A DNA stretch of 64,000 bases from Lumbricus terrestris (lineage: Eukaryota; Annelida; Clitellata; Crassiclitellata; Lumbricidae): contig OX457053.1 of NCBI GenBank assembly GCA_949752735.1, positions 2,178,084 to 2,242,083 on the forward strand, written 5' to 3'. How positions within the stretch are numbered: position 1 is the first letter of the stretch; every line of letters starts with the position of its first letter. Shown one piece after another: positions 50,601 to 61,074 of the stretch. The position numbers were made by a program, and so were the translations under genes. The notes beneath the pieces are model-generated. The model saw nothing but the letters and a program-made list of their open reading frames with translations, was not told the DNA's origin and ran no database searches.

Positions 50601-53600
50601 CTCTGTCCATAGGCAGGTTCGAATGCAAAATGTTGCCAGATTCCTAGCCACTACTAATCGCTGTTAATCTGTAATCATTTCATTCTCCAGGTTAGCTTGC
50701 TGGACTATCAATATACTGGTCTTGGCTTCAAAGTTTCGAGAACGCAGAAATTCTGTTCCGAGAGTTCTGCATCACATTCACCCTTCACTAACCCAGCTAT
50801 GATCGGTAGCCTACACAAACCGAACGCTGTCGGTGAGACGAACAGACGGCAAGAAGGAGGACCGATCAATGAACGAACCTTCCCACTTAATATTATTTTA
50901 TTTAAATACCTGTAACCCGACCGATTAATTATAATTACGATCCATCTACTATACTAAACGACAAATGAACGACGGGTACAACGGGTACCATCTGCCATTG
51001 TATATCTATAGGTTTGGAATGGTCATGGTCATACCCATATCCTGCCAGGTCCACCAGGTGCAACGCAATCCTATCCAGAATTTTCCCTGATCGTCAATCC
51101 ATTGCGACATCTCATTCAAATCCTCAAGTAATGCCAGATTCTTCAGTCCGCCACAGTAAGACAGGTATGTGTCCCAATTACATATGTGTCTAATCTTTGT
51201 GTAGCATCTGTCATTCGACCAGTAGCTGTTCAACGTAGTGGAACAAGCCAGTTCTGATGAACATCGAAACAAACCTTTAGCGTTTGTATTCATGTAAATA
51301 TATTATATGCATGCATACATATATTATATTGTAGAACGATAATGATAGAACCATTCATGTAACAATAATACGTATTGAAACTAATGAAAGGACGATTCAA
51401 TGTTCAGAAATCAGTGTGAATCGCATGGTATTTTAAAAGGATAGTTCCTGAGCCACATGACTTGAAGCTCACAGCAGATGGAAAATTCTTGTCGTGGCCG
51501 CGGAGGCCGTTTCCACGCACTGGGAAGGAAAAATCACCAAATCACTTGAAAAACGGCTGGACTTACTGTGTAATTCTTAATGCATCATTTGTCGACACAT
51601 TTGTATAGGTTACCCTACCTCAAAGTCGACACAGCATTCAGAAAAGACTGTGAAACCTTTGCTTAATATTTAATCTCACTTACCATTTTTATACAAGTAC
51701 GGAGGCTGACAAATTGAACCCGCTTGTGCAGATCTAGGATCTGCAGCAACAATCTTTATGTCGGTTCCGTTTCGAATGATGTAAGCGTGAGTCTCCAGTG
51801 TATTGTTCCTGTGGTCAATTTTGTCTAAAAAATCAGTCAATGGCAATATCGAGACAATTATTATAAAATTAATTTTGTTATCGCCTAAGTTAAGAGTGTT
51901 GGAAATCAGGGTCATGGAGTTTAATTTGAGTGACCGTCCCCGTGTCCGTCTGGGTATCTGTGTCTGCCTGCAATAGGCATAGCCCATTTCTACCTAGCCC
52001 ATTTCTACATAGCCCATTTCTACATAGCCCGTTTCTACCTAGCCCATTTCTACATAGCCCAGTTCTACCTAGCCTATTTCTACCTAGCCTATTTCTACCT
52101 AGCCCATTTCTACATAGCCCAGTTCTACCTAGCCTATTTCTACCTGAAAGGGGCGTGGCCTCGGGACGCATAAGTACGAGTGCGTGCGCAGGCACGGCAG
52201 TCACCGAAGGAGCCAGTCAGCGATGGAGTCATCGATCGAGCAGTCACGTCAATGAACACAGTCTTCGAGGAACACAGTGATCGGAAGAAACAGTCAGTGA
52301 ATCGCCGTGACACAGTGGAAAGACGAGTCGGTCGAGCGTTGCGGGATCGAATCGCGGTGCAGTCGGCAGGAGATCGTCTGAGGAGAAACGCTTTGGAGAG
52401 CAGGACGACGATTTGACGACGCTGCCGAAATTCAGCGCCTGCCGACGACGAAAGGCTTGGAGGCCTTTGCGGTGCAACACTGTCGACTCGGGTTCGATTC
52501 TTGACCCGCGGTCGTGCTCTTCTGCAACCCGACGCCTACGGACGACCGAAGGATCGGTGATCGTCGCTGTGCCACGACGGGCAGGATTCAACGCCGGATC
52601 TGCCAACGCTTCTGACCGGGTGAGCGCAGTGGTTCAGCTTCCGACGCCGACGACACGATCGGGTTCGAAACCCGACCCGCTTCACGGACTCTCTGCGTGC
52701 GCTGGCGAGGCAGCGGTGAACTACACGCCAGCGACCGCTGATTCGACTCCGGACCTGCCGACGCTGCCGACTGGTGAGGACGGAAGGTTTGGCGACCTTC
52801 CGCATCTGACGACGATCGGGTTCGAAACCCGACCCGCTTCACGGATTCTCTGCGTGCGCTGGCGAGGCAGCGGTGATCTACAGGAAGACGACTCGGCGTC
52901 CTACAGTGACAATTGCGGTGAACAGTAGTGCAGTGGTTTGAGACGGTAGTGCTCCGAACATTGCTCCGAACATTGCTCCGAACATTTCTGGCGCTATAGA
53001 AGTCGAACGAATTGCAGTACGAGTTTTCTTCTTCTTTGACGTCGTGAATAAATGAGTTTCAAGCCTGACGGGCTAGTCGTCAATCTTCAGTTGACGCCGG
53101 ACTGCACAGACGGACGATTCCGACAGGACTAGGGTTTGGGGTTCGGTCCCTGGTGTTAATTGCCCAAACCTAGTTCCGCTACAAACTGGTACCAGAAGTG
53201 GGTGATTGAATTTCGTCGGACGTCTCGTTACAAACTGGTGAAAGAAGAACTCGTTGGACTTCTTGGAAATTCGGACTCAGCCAGTGGAGCGAAATTCAGC
53301 AATGATGTGGAACACTGCAGAGATGGACGAAAACGCCGCTGACCGCCCGACGACTTCGACGCCAGCAGCCGGACGAAGGACGGACCTCTTGGTCGACTAC
53401 GAGGTCGAGTCCAGCCGCTTTCTGGAGAGGATCGACTTCGACGACGTACCGAAGAAGGATCGCAGAAGTCTGCTGATTTCTGAGAGAGACTCGACCGCCG
53501 TGGAATCGAAAGTCTTGGACAGGGTAAGCGCTTTGGAGACGAAAGTCTTGGACAACGCCAGTCGCTTGGTCGGTGAACGGAAGATGACCATGAAACCAAC

Positions 53601-56600
53601 CAAGTTCGATGGGACTGGGTCTCTCGAATCGTTCTTGGCACAATTCGACGTCTGTGCACGCCACAACAGATGGACGGCAATCGACAAAGTCGACTTCCTC
53701 CGTGTTTCCTTGGAAAAGGCAGCAACGCAGCTGTTGTGGGATTTTGGAGCGCGAACGGAGGTGACGTATGAACAGCTGGTCGAGAGACTTCGTCAACGAT
53801 ACGGCGCGGAAGGTCAAGCTGAGACTTTTCGTGCGCAACTCTACTATCGTCGACAGAGGGCGGATGAAAGTCTGGGAGATTTGCTGCACGACATCCGGAG
53901 ACTTGTCGTTCTCGCCTACCCGGTTCCGTCGAACGAGACGACCGAGATCGTTGCGAAGGACGCCTTCCTGGAAGCCATCCGTGACCGGGAGTTGTCTCTA
54001 AAGGTGAGAGAACGGGAACCGAAGACGATCGACGAGGCGTACCGAACAGCTCTACGCTTGTCGGCGTACCAGCAGACCGCAGACCTGGAGGATCGTCGCA
54101 GACCTGCGAATCGAGTAAGAGGAACTCAGGAGGCCGACGCCGGAGGACAGCTTCAGTCTCAGCTGGACGACTTCTTCACTGCCCAGCGCAAGTGGCAGCA
54201 GGACATGGAGGGAAGAATCTGCCGACAGCTGGAGGAACTCCGAAGCTCGAACAGGACGAACTTCAACTCCGCGCCGATGGTTCCGCAGATAGTTCCGCCG
54301 ACCATTCCGTCTCGAGGTAACGCATCAGGAAGTCTAGGACGAGGGTCGACCTGCTTCAAATGCGGGTCCCCAGGGCACTATGCACGCCAGTGCCGACAAC
54401 GTCGACAGTTTCCAGACCGTCGGAACGACGACGAACGCGACTTGGGTCAGCCGACGACCGAGCGAAACGAAGAGACCGTCACCAACCATACAACGAGAGA
54501 CAGAGCAACGGGCGTGACGAACAACGCGATCTACATCCATGGTGTGATCAACGGACAGCAAAGAACATGCCTAGTGGACACTGGGTCGGAGGTAAGCCTG
54601 GTTCCCTCGTCTGATGTGGATGGTTTGCTGCTCCAGCCTAGTAATCGCATTCTCTTGGCTGCTAACGGAACGCAGATAAGGGTTTTGGGTCAGGTTGATG
54701 TCCCAATTAGGATTTCTAGAGGCTTTTCTATTGAGACTAATTTTCTCGTCTCTGATCAGATTGGTGAACCAATGCTGGGAATGGATTGGTTGAGACAACA
54801 CCGCTGTCGACTTGGTTTTGGTCAGGGTGCGCTCTTTGTGGGTAGACGCCGCATTCCTTTGGTCAAGGGAAATGGTTCGCTTTGGTGTCGCAGGGTTATT
54901 GTTGCTGAGGAGACAACTGTCCTTCCTCGTTCGCAGTGCGATATTCCTTGTAAAACGCAATATCGTGACTTGACGACCACAGCTGAAGCATGGATGACTG
55001 AATCAAAAGAAATTCAACCTGGACTGCATGTAGCTAGAGTTGTGCTGAATGATGATGCTGATAAAATGTGCGTGCGTGTGGTAAATTTGAATGAACAGCC
55101 TGTTATGTTAACTGCTGATTCACTTCCTGACCTGCGCTTTGCAAATATCGAAAAATCCTTGAGGGCGCATGACTCGTTGGTGCATCCTGCACAATCAAAA
55201 AAAAATGACCGGGAGGTCGACCCGAAAAATGACCGGGAGGTTGACCCGAAAAATGACCGGAGGATCGCGCCCAAAAATGGGCCGATGATTGTGCGTGCCG
55301 ATCGGCGCCGCCAATTATGCACGTGCATGCCCTTGGCCAAGCGACGCCGGCGGACTGCGCATGTCCGAAATTATCCATATAAGGGCGCTGGCGGCGGTGA
55401 ACCGCACCAGTTAAAAATTATGGAGTCGTCAGTTGCTAGTTGTGTGCGTTGCGACAAAGTTTTTCACGGACCACACTTTAGGAAGTTGAAGTGGAGACAC
55501 GAGCAGACGTGCCGGGTCGCTAGAGTCCGCTGTGTCATGGAGGCGACTTCGACGCCTGCAGCCTCGGCCTCGGTCGCTACTCCTCCTTCGGAAGTCGCTA
55601 ATCCCCCCCTGGAGGCCGCCGCCCCGATGTTACCAGGTATCGTCGACTGCCCCGATGAGTTCGTGTTTAGCTTCGACAGCGACCTCCTACCAGACATTCC
55701 CGATCTACCACCCGATGACGATTCCCTCCCCGACGTCGATGACCTGCTGGCCTACCATGATTTTCCTCTTGACATTCCCGACCCGGTACTCGGCAGCACC
55801 CTCCCGGAGCTCTCGGGCCCGTCGATCGCTGAAGTCCTGGGGAGCGAAATGACGCGCACGGAGGCCGCGGAAATCGTCCGGCAGGGACACCTGCTGGCAT
55901 CCTTCGTGACGGCTGAGTGCTTTGCGGAGGTACAGTCAACCAAGTACCCCAACTGGCCGAAAGAACTGTTGATGGGAATTTTCGAGGGTTGCGACTCCGA
56001 GGCCCCGCCTCCTGCGGCATCGTCGCCTGAAATTATTTGGATCGATGACTAGTCGGGAGAGCAACACACGTCGAGAGAAAGTTAACTTAATTATTATTGG
56101 GTCGTGCCTGGCCCGTGTTTTTTTTATTTTTTTGAATTGATTGTAAAGCCGTGCGAGGCTTTTATTTTTCTAATTATCTGTAACTTGCTTGTAATTAATT
56201 ATATAATGTCGTTTGAAAAAAAAAGAGAAGAAAGAAGGGGGGTGTGCCCAACAAAGCACACCGTACCCAAAAAGAAAAAAAAAATAGAGAAATAAGCCTG
56301 AAAAAAAAACAGGCGAGAAAAACGAAAAGGGGGTTGTGACCGAGATGGCACTTCGCACCCGTAAGAAAAGAGTCGAACGAAACGGGGGGTGTGCGTAAAA
56401 AGCACATCGCACCCGGGAAGTGAAGGAAAAAGAGAAAAAGGGGGTTGTGCGCGATTGCACTCCGCACCCGATAAAGGTTTTGCAATGTCGTAATTAAATT
56501 GTCGATTTGATGTTTTCGTAATGAATCGCGGCGAAGGATTTCGCTGAAAAACCAAATGTACCGAATTCATCAAATAATGAGAAACTGTATTATTTCGATT

Positions 56601-59600
56601 TTGTGTAGACAGAAGTAATGTACTATTAGACGGAGACGTCTGGGGCTGCTTGGGCACGTTGCTCGAATGCCAGCAGACTCAGACTCTAGACAGGCGCTGC
56701 TGGCGCAGGCTCCGCCTTCCTGGAAGCGCCCTAGAGGAAGACCCAGAACAACGTGGCTCGGGATGATAAACGAAGACTTAACTGGGCTGGGTATGGATTT
56801 GAACATGGCCATTACTGTGGCTGAGAATCGGACGCGATGGAGAAACTTGATTAACTCATTGTGCAACGCTCCCATTGGTGGAGTAGGCGACGAATGATGA
56901 TGAGAAGTAATGTGGTAAATTTTTGTAGACGTTGGCCACTGATTACGTTTTGGGGAATGTTTAATTACTTACTCCAAGTGGGACCTTGGATTGCTTGTGG
57001 GGGAAGCGTGTTGGAAATCAGGGTCATGGAGTTTAATTTGAGTGACCGTCCCCGTGTCCGTCTGGGTATCTGTGTCTGCCTGCAATAGGCATAGCCCATT
57101 TCTACCTAGCCCATTTCTACATAGCCCATTTCTACATAGCCCGTTTCTACCTAGCCCATTTCTACATAGCCCAGTTCTACCTAGCCTATTTCTACCTAGC
57201 CTATTTCTACCTAGCCCATTTCTACATAGCCCAGTTCTACCTAGCCTATTTCTACCTGAAAGGGGCGTGGCCTCGGGACGCATAAGTACGAGTGCGTGCG
57301 CAGGCACGGCAGTCACCGAAGGAGCCAGTCAGCGATGGAGTCATCGATCGAGCAGTCACGTCAATGAACACAGTCTTCGAGGAACACAGTGATCGGAAGA
57401 AACAGTCAGTGAATCGCCGTGACACAGTGGAAAGACGAGTCGGTCGAGCGTTGCGGGATCGAATCGCGGTGCAGTCGGCAGGAGATCGTCTGAGGAGAAA
57501 CGCTTTGGAGAGCAGGACGACGATTTGACGACGCTGCCGAAATTCAGCGCCTGCCGACGACGAAAGGCTTGGAGGCCTTTGCGGTGCAACACTGTCGACT
57601 CGGGTTCGATTCTTGACCCGCGGTCGTGCTCTTCTGCAACCCGACGCCTACGGACGACCGAAGGATCGGTGATCGTCGCTGTGCCACGACGGGCAGGATT
57701 CAACGCCGGATCTGCCAACGCTTCTGACCGGGTGAGCGCAGTGGTTCAGCTTCCGACGCCGACGACACGATCGGGTTCGAAACCCGACCCGCTTCACGGA
57801 CTCTCTGCGTGCGCTGGCGAGGCAGCGGTGAACTACACGCCAGCGACCGCTGATTCGACTCCGGACCTGCCGACGCTGCCGACTGGTGAGGACGGAAGGT
57901 TTGGCGACCTTCCGCATCTGACGACGATCGGGTTCGAAACCCGACCCGCTTCACGGATTCTCTGCGTGCGCTGGCGAGGCAGCGGTGATCTACAGGAAGA
58001 CGACTCGGCGTCCTACAGTGACAATTGCGGTGAACAGTAGTGCAGTGGTTTGAGACGGTAGTGCTCCGAACATTGCTCCGAACATTGCTCCGAACATTTC
58101 TGGCGCTATAGAAGTCGAACGAATTGCAGTACGAGTTTTCTTCTTCTTTGACGTCGTGAATAAATGAGTTTCAAGCCTGACGGGCTAGTCGTCAATCTTC
58201 AGTTGACGCCGGACTGCACAGACGGACGATTCCGACAGGACTAGGGTTTGGGGTTCGGTCCCTGGTGTTAATTGCCCAAACCTAGTTCCGCTACAAGAGT
58301 ATAGTCTAATATAGCAAGATCCAATAAACTGTCAGAAGGGCTTCATCGTTCTGAAGTTATTATCATTGCTATTGCAACTATTATTGCACTAGTAGGCCTA
58401 GTGGTCTGCTATACTGGTATTTTACTACCATTGCTACAGTTATTGTTGCTGCCACTGCTGCTGATAATATCACTACTACAGTTGCAACTGCTACTAATAC
58501 TGTTATCAAATTGGTTTTCAGAAAAGCAAATGAGGAGCGGGGTAACCATCCAGAATTTGAGATCGAGTAGATGGAGACGGTGTATTCCAAAGAGAGGTAA
58601 ATTGAGAGGCAATTGAGGTAAAGTATCGGGACTGAGCCATAGCTGTTCTAGTGTGAGGAACTAGAATATCAAATCTGTTTGAAGAGTGAAGCGGATGATG
58701 GGAGGAAGTTGAAAGGGGCCCGAATATTAGACCTACATCTGCTATATGTTTAGAAGCAAGACCACGTTGTGCATTGAAGACCAGGATAAGGATTTTGAAC
58801 TTAATGCGCGCAGCCATAAAAAGCCAATGAAGCTGCTCAAAAACATGAAAGTAGAAATATGAGAGTAGCGCGTAAGGCGTGAAATTTATATGTCGGTAGC
58901 ATTTTAGGCCGACTGTAGATGCGAAAAACAAACCTTGAGCAGACCAATGAGAAGCGAATTTCAGTGGTCAATTCGGGAGCAAATGAAAGCATAAATCAAA
59001 GTGGCTCCAAAGTGGACTGCTCCTTAGACTTACCTGTGAAACGCGTTCCGTTCGTCCAGTACCAGTCGTTCAGATCGAAAGTGGAATTGGCTCCCAACCA
59101 CATAGTCCTATTACTCAGACCGAAGTAGCCGAGTGCATTTCCATAAACTGCATGCTGACTATATGTGTCCGGAATGGGCAAAGTTGCTCCGATGTTGCTG
59201 CACCACTGCTGGGCATCGGACCACGACAGAGCTACTAGAGAATCCGGTCGAGTGAAGCACAAGGACCCTCCTCCGTACAAAGGAAAGCAACGTCTGTTCG
59301 ACGATGTATCTGCCAAGTTCAGGAGCAGTAGTAGCACGTACCCTATTTTAAGACCAACAATAATAATGGATTCATATTACCTGGGATATACCCTAATGAT
59401 CCTAATCTAATGTCATCTTAGCTAATGATTTAACAGGACCAGTGACCACTAATTTGTGACTGGAATGCAGGACCCTTAGCTGTTCTCCACCTTCGGCAGA
59501 AATCCGAAGGCAGCGTACTCCTTATTTAGGTTTTATTTAAAGATCAGTCGATCAGTGACGGCGATAGGGGGCTAGGGGACTAAGCCCCCTATAAGAGGCT

Positions 59601-61074
59601 AAGCCCCCTAAAAAGGCCATCCGATTTTTTACACTAAAAAAGGTCGTCAGAAATTTCGGCGGGTGAAAATGGAAAATTTTCATGAGATTTCGGCCGATGA
59701 CTAAAACAAAGGTCGTCAAAAATTTCGGCGAATGAAAATGAAAAATTTCCTCCGCGAGGCTTCGGCCCCCCCCAAAACTGAAATCCTGGCGCCGCCACTG
59801 CAGTCGATAATTATATCACAAAGTTGTGGTTTGCGTTATGGCTTGGCCTGTGTGAAAATTTAGTTTTACATAAATTCCTATCGAAGGATTTTTACAATGA
59901 TATTAGTAAGCCATGTCCTCGGTCCTCTATTTATTTATTTATTTTATTTATTTATTTTATTTCAAGTATTTATATAGCGCCTCTTCAAGAAACCTACTCA
60001 GAGGCGCTCTCTGCGCTAACTAGCCGAAGTGATGTTAAGTGTCATAACAACAAGAAAATTTCATCAATAAGTAGCAAAATAGGTCACAGTGAGCCGGAAA
60101 CAGTCATCAGTGGCGATTCCTCGCAGACACGTAGAATCATCCAACGGAATCCCGTCAACAGCTTTCAGATGGTGTGAATGTTCAGAGTCTCTGGCACAGG
60201 TTGCGTCAATAGAGTAGAGCGGCGACAGATGACAGGGCTCGCAAACACGAAACGCTGACGAAACTGAAGCTCCTCTCTGGTTGAAGATGATGCGCGCGTC
60301 CGGCCAATCGTCGGGCACAAGGTTTGCACGGTAGAAGGCATTTGTCGCATGTCGGTCGGTAGTTTTGGCGAGATGTAAACACCAGACAACAGCGATGAAA
60401 CCGCACGCTCTTGATGGTTGAGCTCGACCGTGTGCATCAAGAGGCGTCTAACGTCAACACGTGGGCGACACAAGACGATTTGCGAACAAAATCCCTTCCA
60501 ACGCAAAATCCTTGACGAACCCGACGAATAAGTTCGGTACACGAACCTTGAACCAGTAAACTTTAACGTGTGTGAAATTACTGTGCGAATTCTGCATAAA
60601 GTTGAAATAATCCACCGAAATGACGGAGTGGTCTAATAAACAACCAATATGGCCGCTGACCTGCGCATGATCTATTACCTCCCATCAAGAATGTTACCTT
60701 CTATACTCACTGTCCTCGTTCTCACAACCGTGAGATTCCTCATGCCGACGCATAAACTAGGTGCGGTTTTATAATGCGGGTGCTATTCAAGTGACTTTAA
60801 TAAATTCTATTTCTATTTTTATTTTCTGTTTATCCTTTATCACCACATAGTTCCACAGAGATCTGTTATTTTTTAATATTTCGAGTTTTTATGATTGTAC
60901 GCGCTATATTCTGCTCTCATCCAAAGTTCCCGTAGAGCTTTTGCGGGCGGTTAAATAAAGTACTTACTTACTTACTTAGTATACATTATGCCTGCCAAAC
61001 GAATTAGTCTGTACGAATATAGTCTATCATGCAGTTCGCAACTTACCAGCAAAGGTGATGATCGCTAAACCCAT
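47646..61074 (-). CDS. Gene 3: dual C-type lectin-like, mucin-stalk membrane receptor, complete
   Basis: Coding exons on the minus strand: 61074-61047, 59342-59034, 51824-51684, 51253-51035, 50471-50313, 49606-49280, 48564-48465 and 47805-47646 (TAG). They total 1443 nt, an open frame of 480 residues. Residues 1-25 are the signal peptide, about 27-159 CTLD1 ([11 protein letters not shown], end SICQ), 160-285 CTLD2 ([24 protein letters not shown]), 286-394 a Thr/Ser/Pro-rich stalk suited to O-glycosylation, about 395-417 the transmembrane helix (LVVLLAVGLCVVLSL), and 428-480 an acidic tail. Intron phases match gene 2. The CTLD1 intron holds the LTR element at 51897-58295. No upstream promoter like those of genes 1 and 2 was found before 64000, so its first exon may lie outside. 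Confidence 0.88.
48565..49279. other. Intron of gene 3, nothing recognised
   Basis: No ORF or repeat is supported. Confidence 0.4.
49920..50140 (-). mobile_element. CR1-like LINE 3' end
   Basis: Reverse complement of the 3' end at 16100-16310, with an (ATGCAATACT)-like tail at 49920-49960. Inserted in an intron of gene 3. Confidence 0.7.
51897..53183 (+). repeat. 5' LTR of element 2 (1287 bp)
   Basis: TGTTGG...CTACA. Its U3 holds about ten 17-bp units of TAGCCCATTTCTACAT type (51975-52146). The body is clearly related to the LTR of element 1 from about 52340 onward. Confidence 0.93.
53187..53204 (+). other. Primer binding site of element 2
   Basis: TGGTACCAGAAGTGGGTG, complementary to the 3' end of a Leu (UAA)-type tRNA. 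It is 3 nt after the LTR. Confidence 0.7.
53302..56052 (+). CDS. Gag-protease fused to a novel C2HC-finger/acidic domain (916 aa)
   Basis: Residues 1 to about 606 match element 1 closely: Gag core, CCHC knuckle from Cys 351, protease DTG 426-428. At 55120/55121 the sequence switches. Residues 607-706 form a basic linker with an eight-residue repeat (KNDREVDP) and arginine runs. From Met 707 come a C-X2-C-X15-H-X3-C finger (Cys 714, 717, His 733, Cys 737), an Ala/Pro stretch, and a strongly acidic segment (about 782-831) with Asp-Leu-Pro repeats. The frame is open to 56052. The new part was not recognised. A finger plus acidic region is compatible with a regulator of transcription; that is inference. 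Confidence 0.85.
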   Translation: MMWNTAEMDENAADRPTTSTPAAGRRTDLLVDYEVESSRFLERIDFDDVPKKDRRSLLISERDSTAVESKVLDRVSALETKVLDNASRLVGERKMTMKPTKFDGTGSLESFLAQFDVCARHNRWTAIDKVDFLRVSLEKAATQLLWDFGARTEVTYEQLVERLRQRYGAEGQAETFRAQLYYRRQRADESLGDLLHDIRRLVVLAYPVPSNETTEIVAKDAFLEAIRDRELSLKVREREPKTIDEAYRTALRLSAYQQTADLEDRRRPANRVRGTQEADAGGQLQSQLDDFFTAQRKWQQDMEGRICRQLEELRSSNRTNFNSAPMVPQIVPPTIPSRGNASGSLGRGSTCFKCGSPGHYARQCRQRRQFPDRRNDDERDLGQPTTERNEETVTNHTTRDRATGVTNNAIYIHGVINGQQRTCLVDTGSEVSLVPSSDVDGLLLQPSNRILLAANGTQIRVLGQVDVPIRISRGFSIETNFLVSDQIGEPMLGMDWLRQHRCRLGFGQGALFVGRRRIPLVKGNGSLWCRRVIVAEETTVLPRSQCDIPCKTQYRDLTTTAEAWMTESKEIQPGLHVARVVLNDDADKMCVRVVNLNEQPVMLTADSLPDLRFANIEKSLRAHDSLVHPAQSKKNDREVDPKNDREVDPKNDRRIAPKNGPMIVRADRRRQLCTCMPLAKRRRRTAHVRNYPYKGAGGGEPHQLKIMESSVASCVRCDKVFHGPHFRKLKWRHEQTCRVARVRCVMEATSTPAASASVATPPSEVANPPLEAAAPMLPGIVDCPDEFVFSFDSDLLPDIPDLPPDDDSLPDVDDLLAYHDFPLDIPDPVLGSTLPELSGPSIAEVLGSEMTRTEAAEIVRQGHLLASFVTAECFAEVQSTKYPNWPKELLMGIFEGCDSEAPPPAASSPEIIWIDD
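55378..55383 (+). promoter_or_regulatory. Possible internal TATA box
   Basis: TATAAG with a CCAGTT initiator-like site whose A (55409) is 31 nt downstream, and an in-frame ATG at 55420 that starts the finger domain. This may be a captured core promoter. A chance match is possible. Confidence 0.3.
56053..56610 (+). other. 3' internal region of element 2 with hairpin repeats
   Basis: Homology to element 1 resumes around 56078. Four units of GGGGTGTG...GCAC..CGCACCC type lie at about 56239-56270, 56330-56360, 56384-56415 and 56440-56470, spaced by A/G-rich runs. Confidence 0.6.
56622..56902 (+). mobile_element. LINE 3' fragment inserted in element 2
   Basis: A short open frame with LGHVARMP and KRPRGRPRTTW, the usual C-terminal motif of many LINE reverse transcriptases, then an (ATG)-type tail. 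11-bp duplication AGAAGTAATGT at 56611-56621 and 56903-56913. Confidence 0.8.
56997..57008 (+). promoter_or_regulatory. Polypurine tract of element 2
   Basis: GTGGGGGAAGCG directly before the 3' LTR. Confidence 0.6.
57009..58295 (+). repeat. 3' LTR of element 2 (1287 bp)
   Basis: Same length and, by reading, the same sequence as the 5' LTR. AATAAA at 58159-58164. Confidence 0.93.
58518..58990 (-). mobile_element. CR1-like LINE fragment, decayed
   Basis: The minus-strand frame contains QLHWLF, AARIKFKILILVFNAQRGLA and a SNRFDILVPHTRTAMAQSR block matching the LINE at 14775-16320. Counterpart of 11325-11515 in gene 1. Confidence 0.75.
59553..59800. mobile_element. hAT MITE, 248 bp
   Basis: Ends CAGTGACGGCG and CGCCGCCACTG. 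Perfect 8-bp duplication CAGTCGAT at 59545-59552 and 59801-59808. Inside are direct repeats with GGTCGTC.GAAATTTCGGCG. Confidence 0.88.
59930..60035 (-). mobile_element. LINE/SINE 3' tail
   Basis: On the minus strand: GAGGCGCTATATAAAT then an (AAAT)n tail, as at 2250-2298 and 19200-19230. The body is too short to classify. Confidence 0.45.
60036..61046. other. Intron 1 of gene 3, nothing firm
   Basis: A second retroposon-like tail, TTAAATAAAGTACTTACTTAC, lies near 60955-60978. No ORF is supported by motif. Confidence 0.4.

Larger units (their letters stand above)
51897..58295 (+). mobile_element. Chimeric non-autonomous gypsy-like LTR element (element 2), 6.4 kb
   Basis: LTRs at 51897-53183 and 57009-58295, each 1287 bp and identical as far as I can read. 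Target duplication AGAG at 51893-51896 and 58296-58299. The gene 1 intron shows the empty site near 2731-2740 (TAAGAGTAA). Gag and protease match element 1, but RT, RNase H and integrase are replaced by new coding sequence. It presumably depends on enzymes of relatives such as element 1. Confidence 0.9.
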
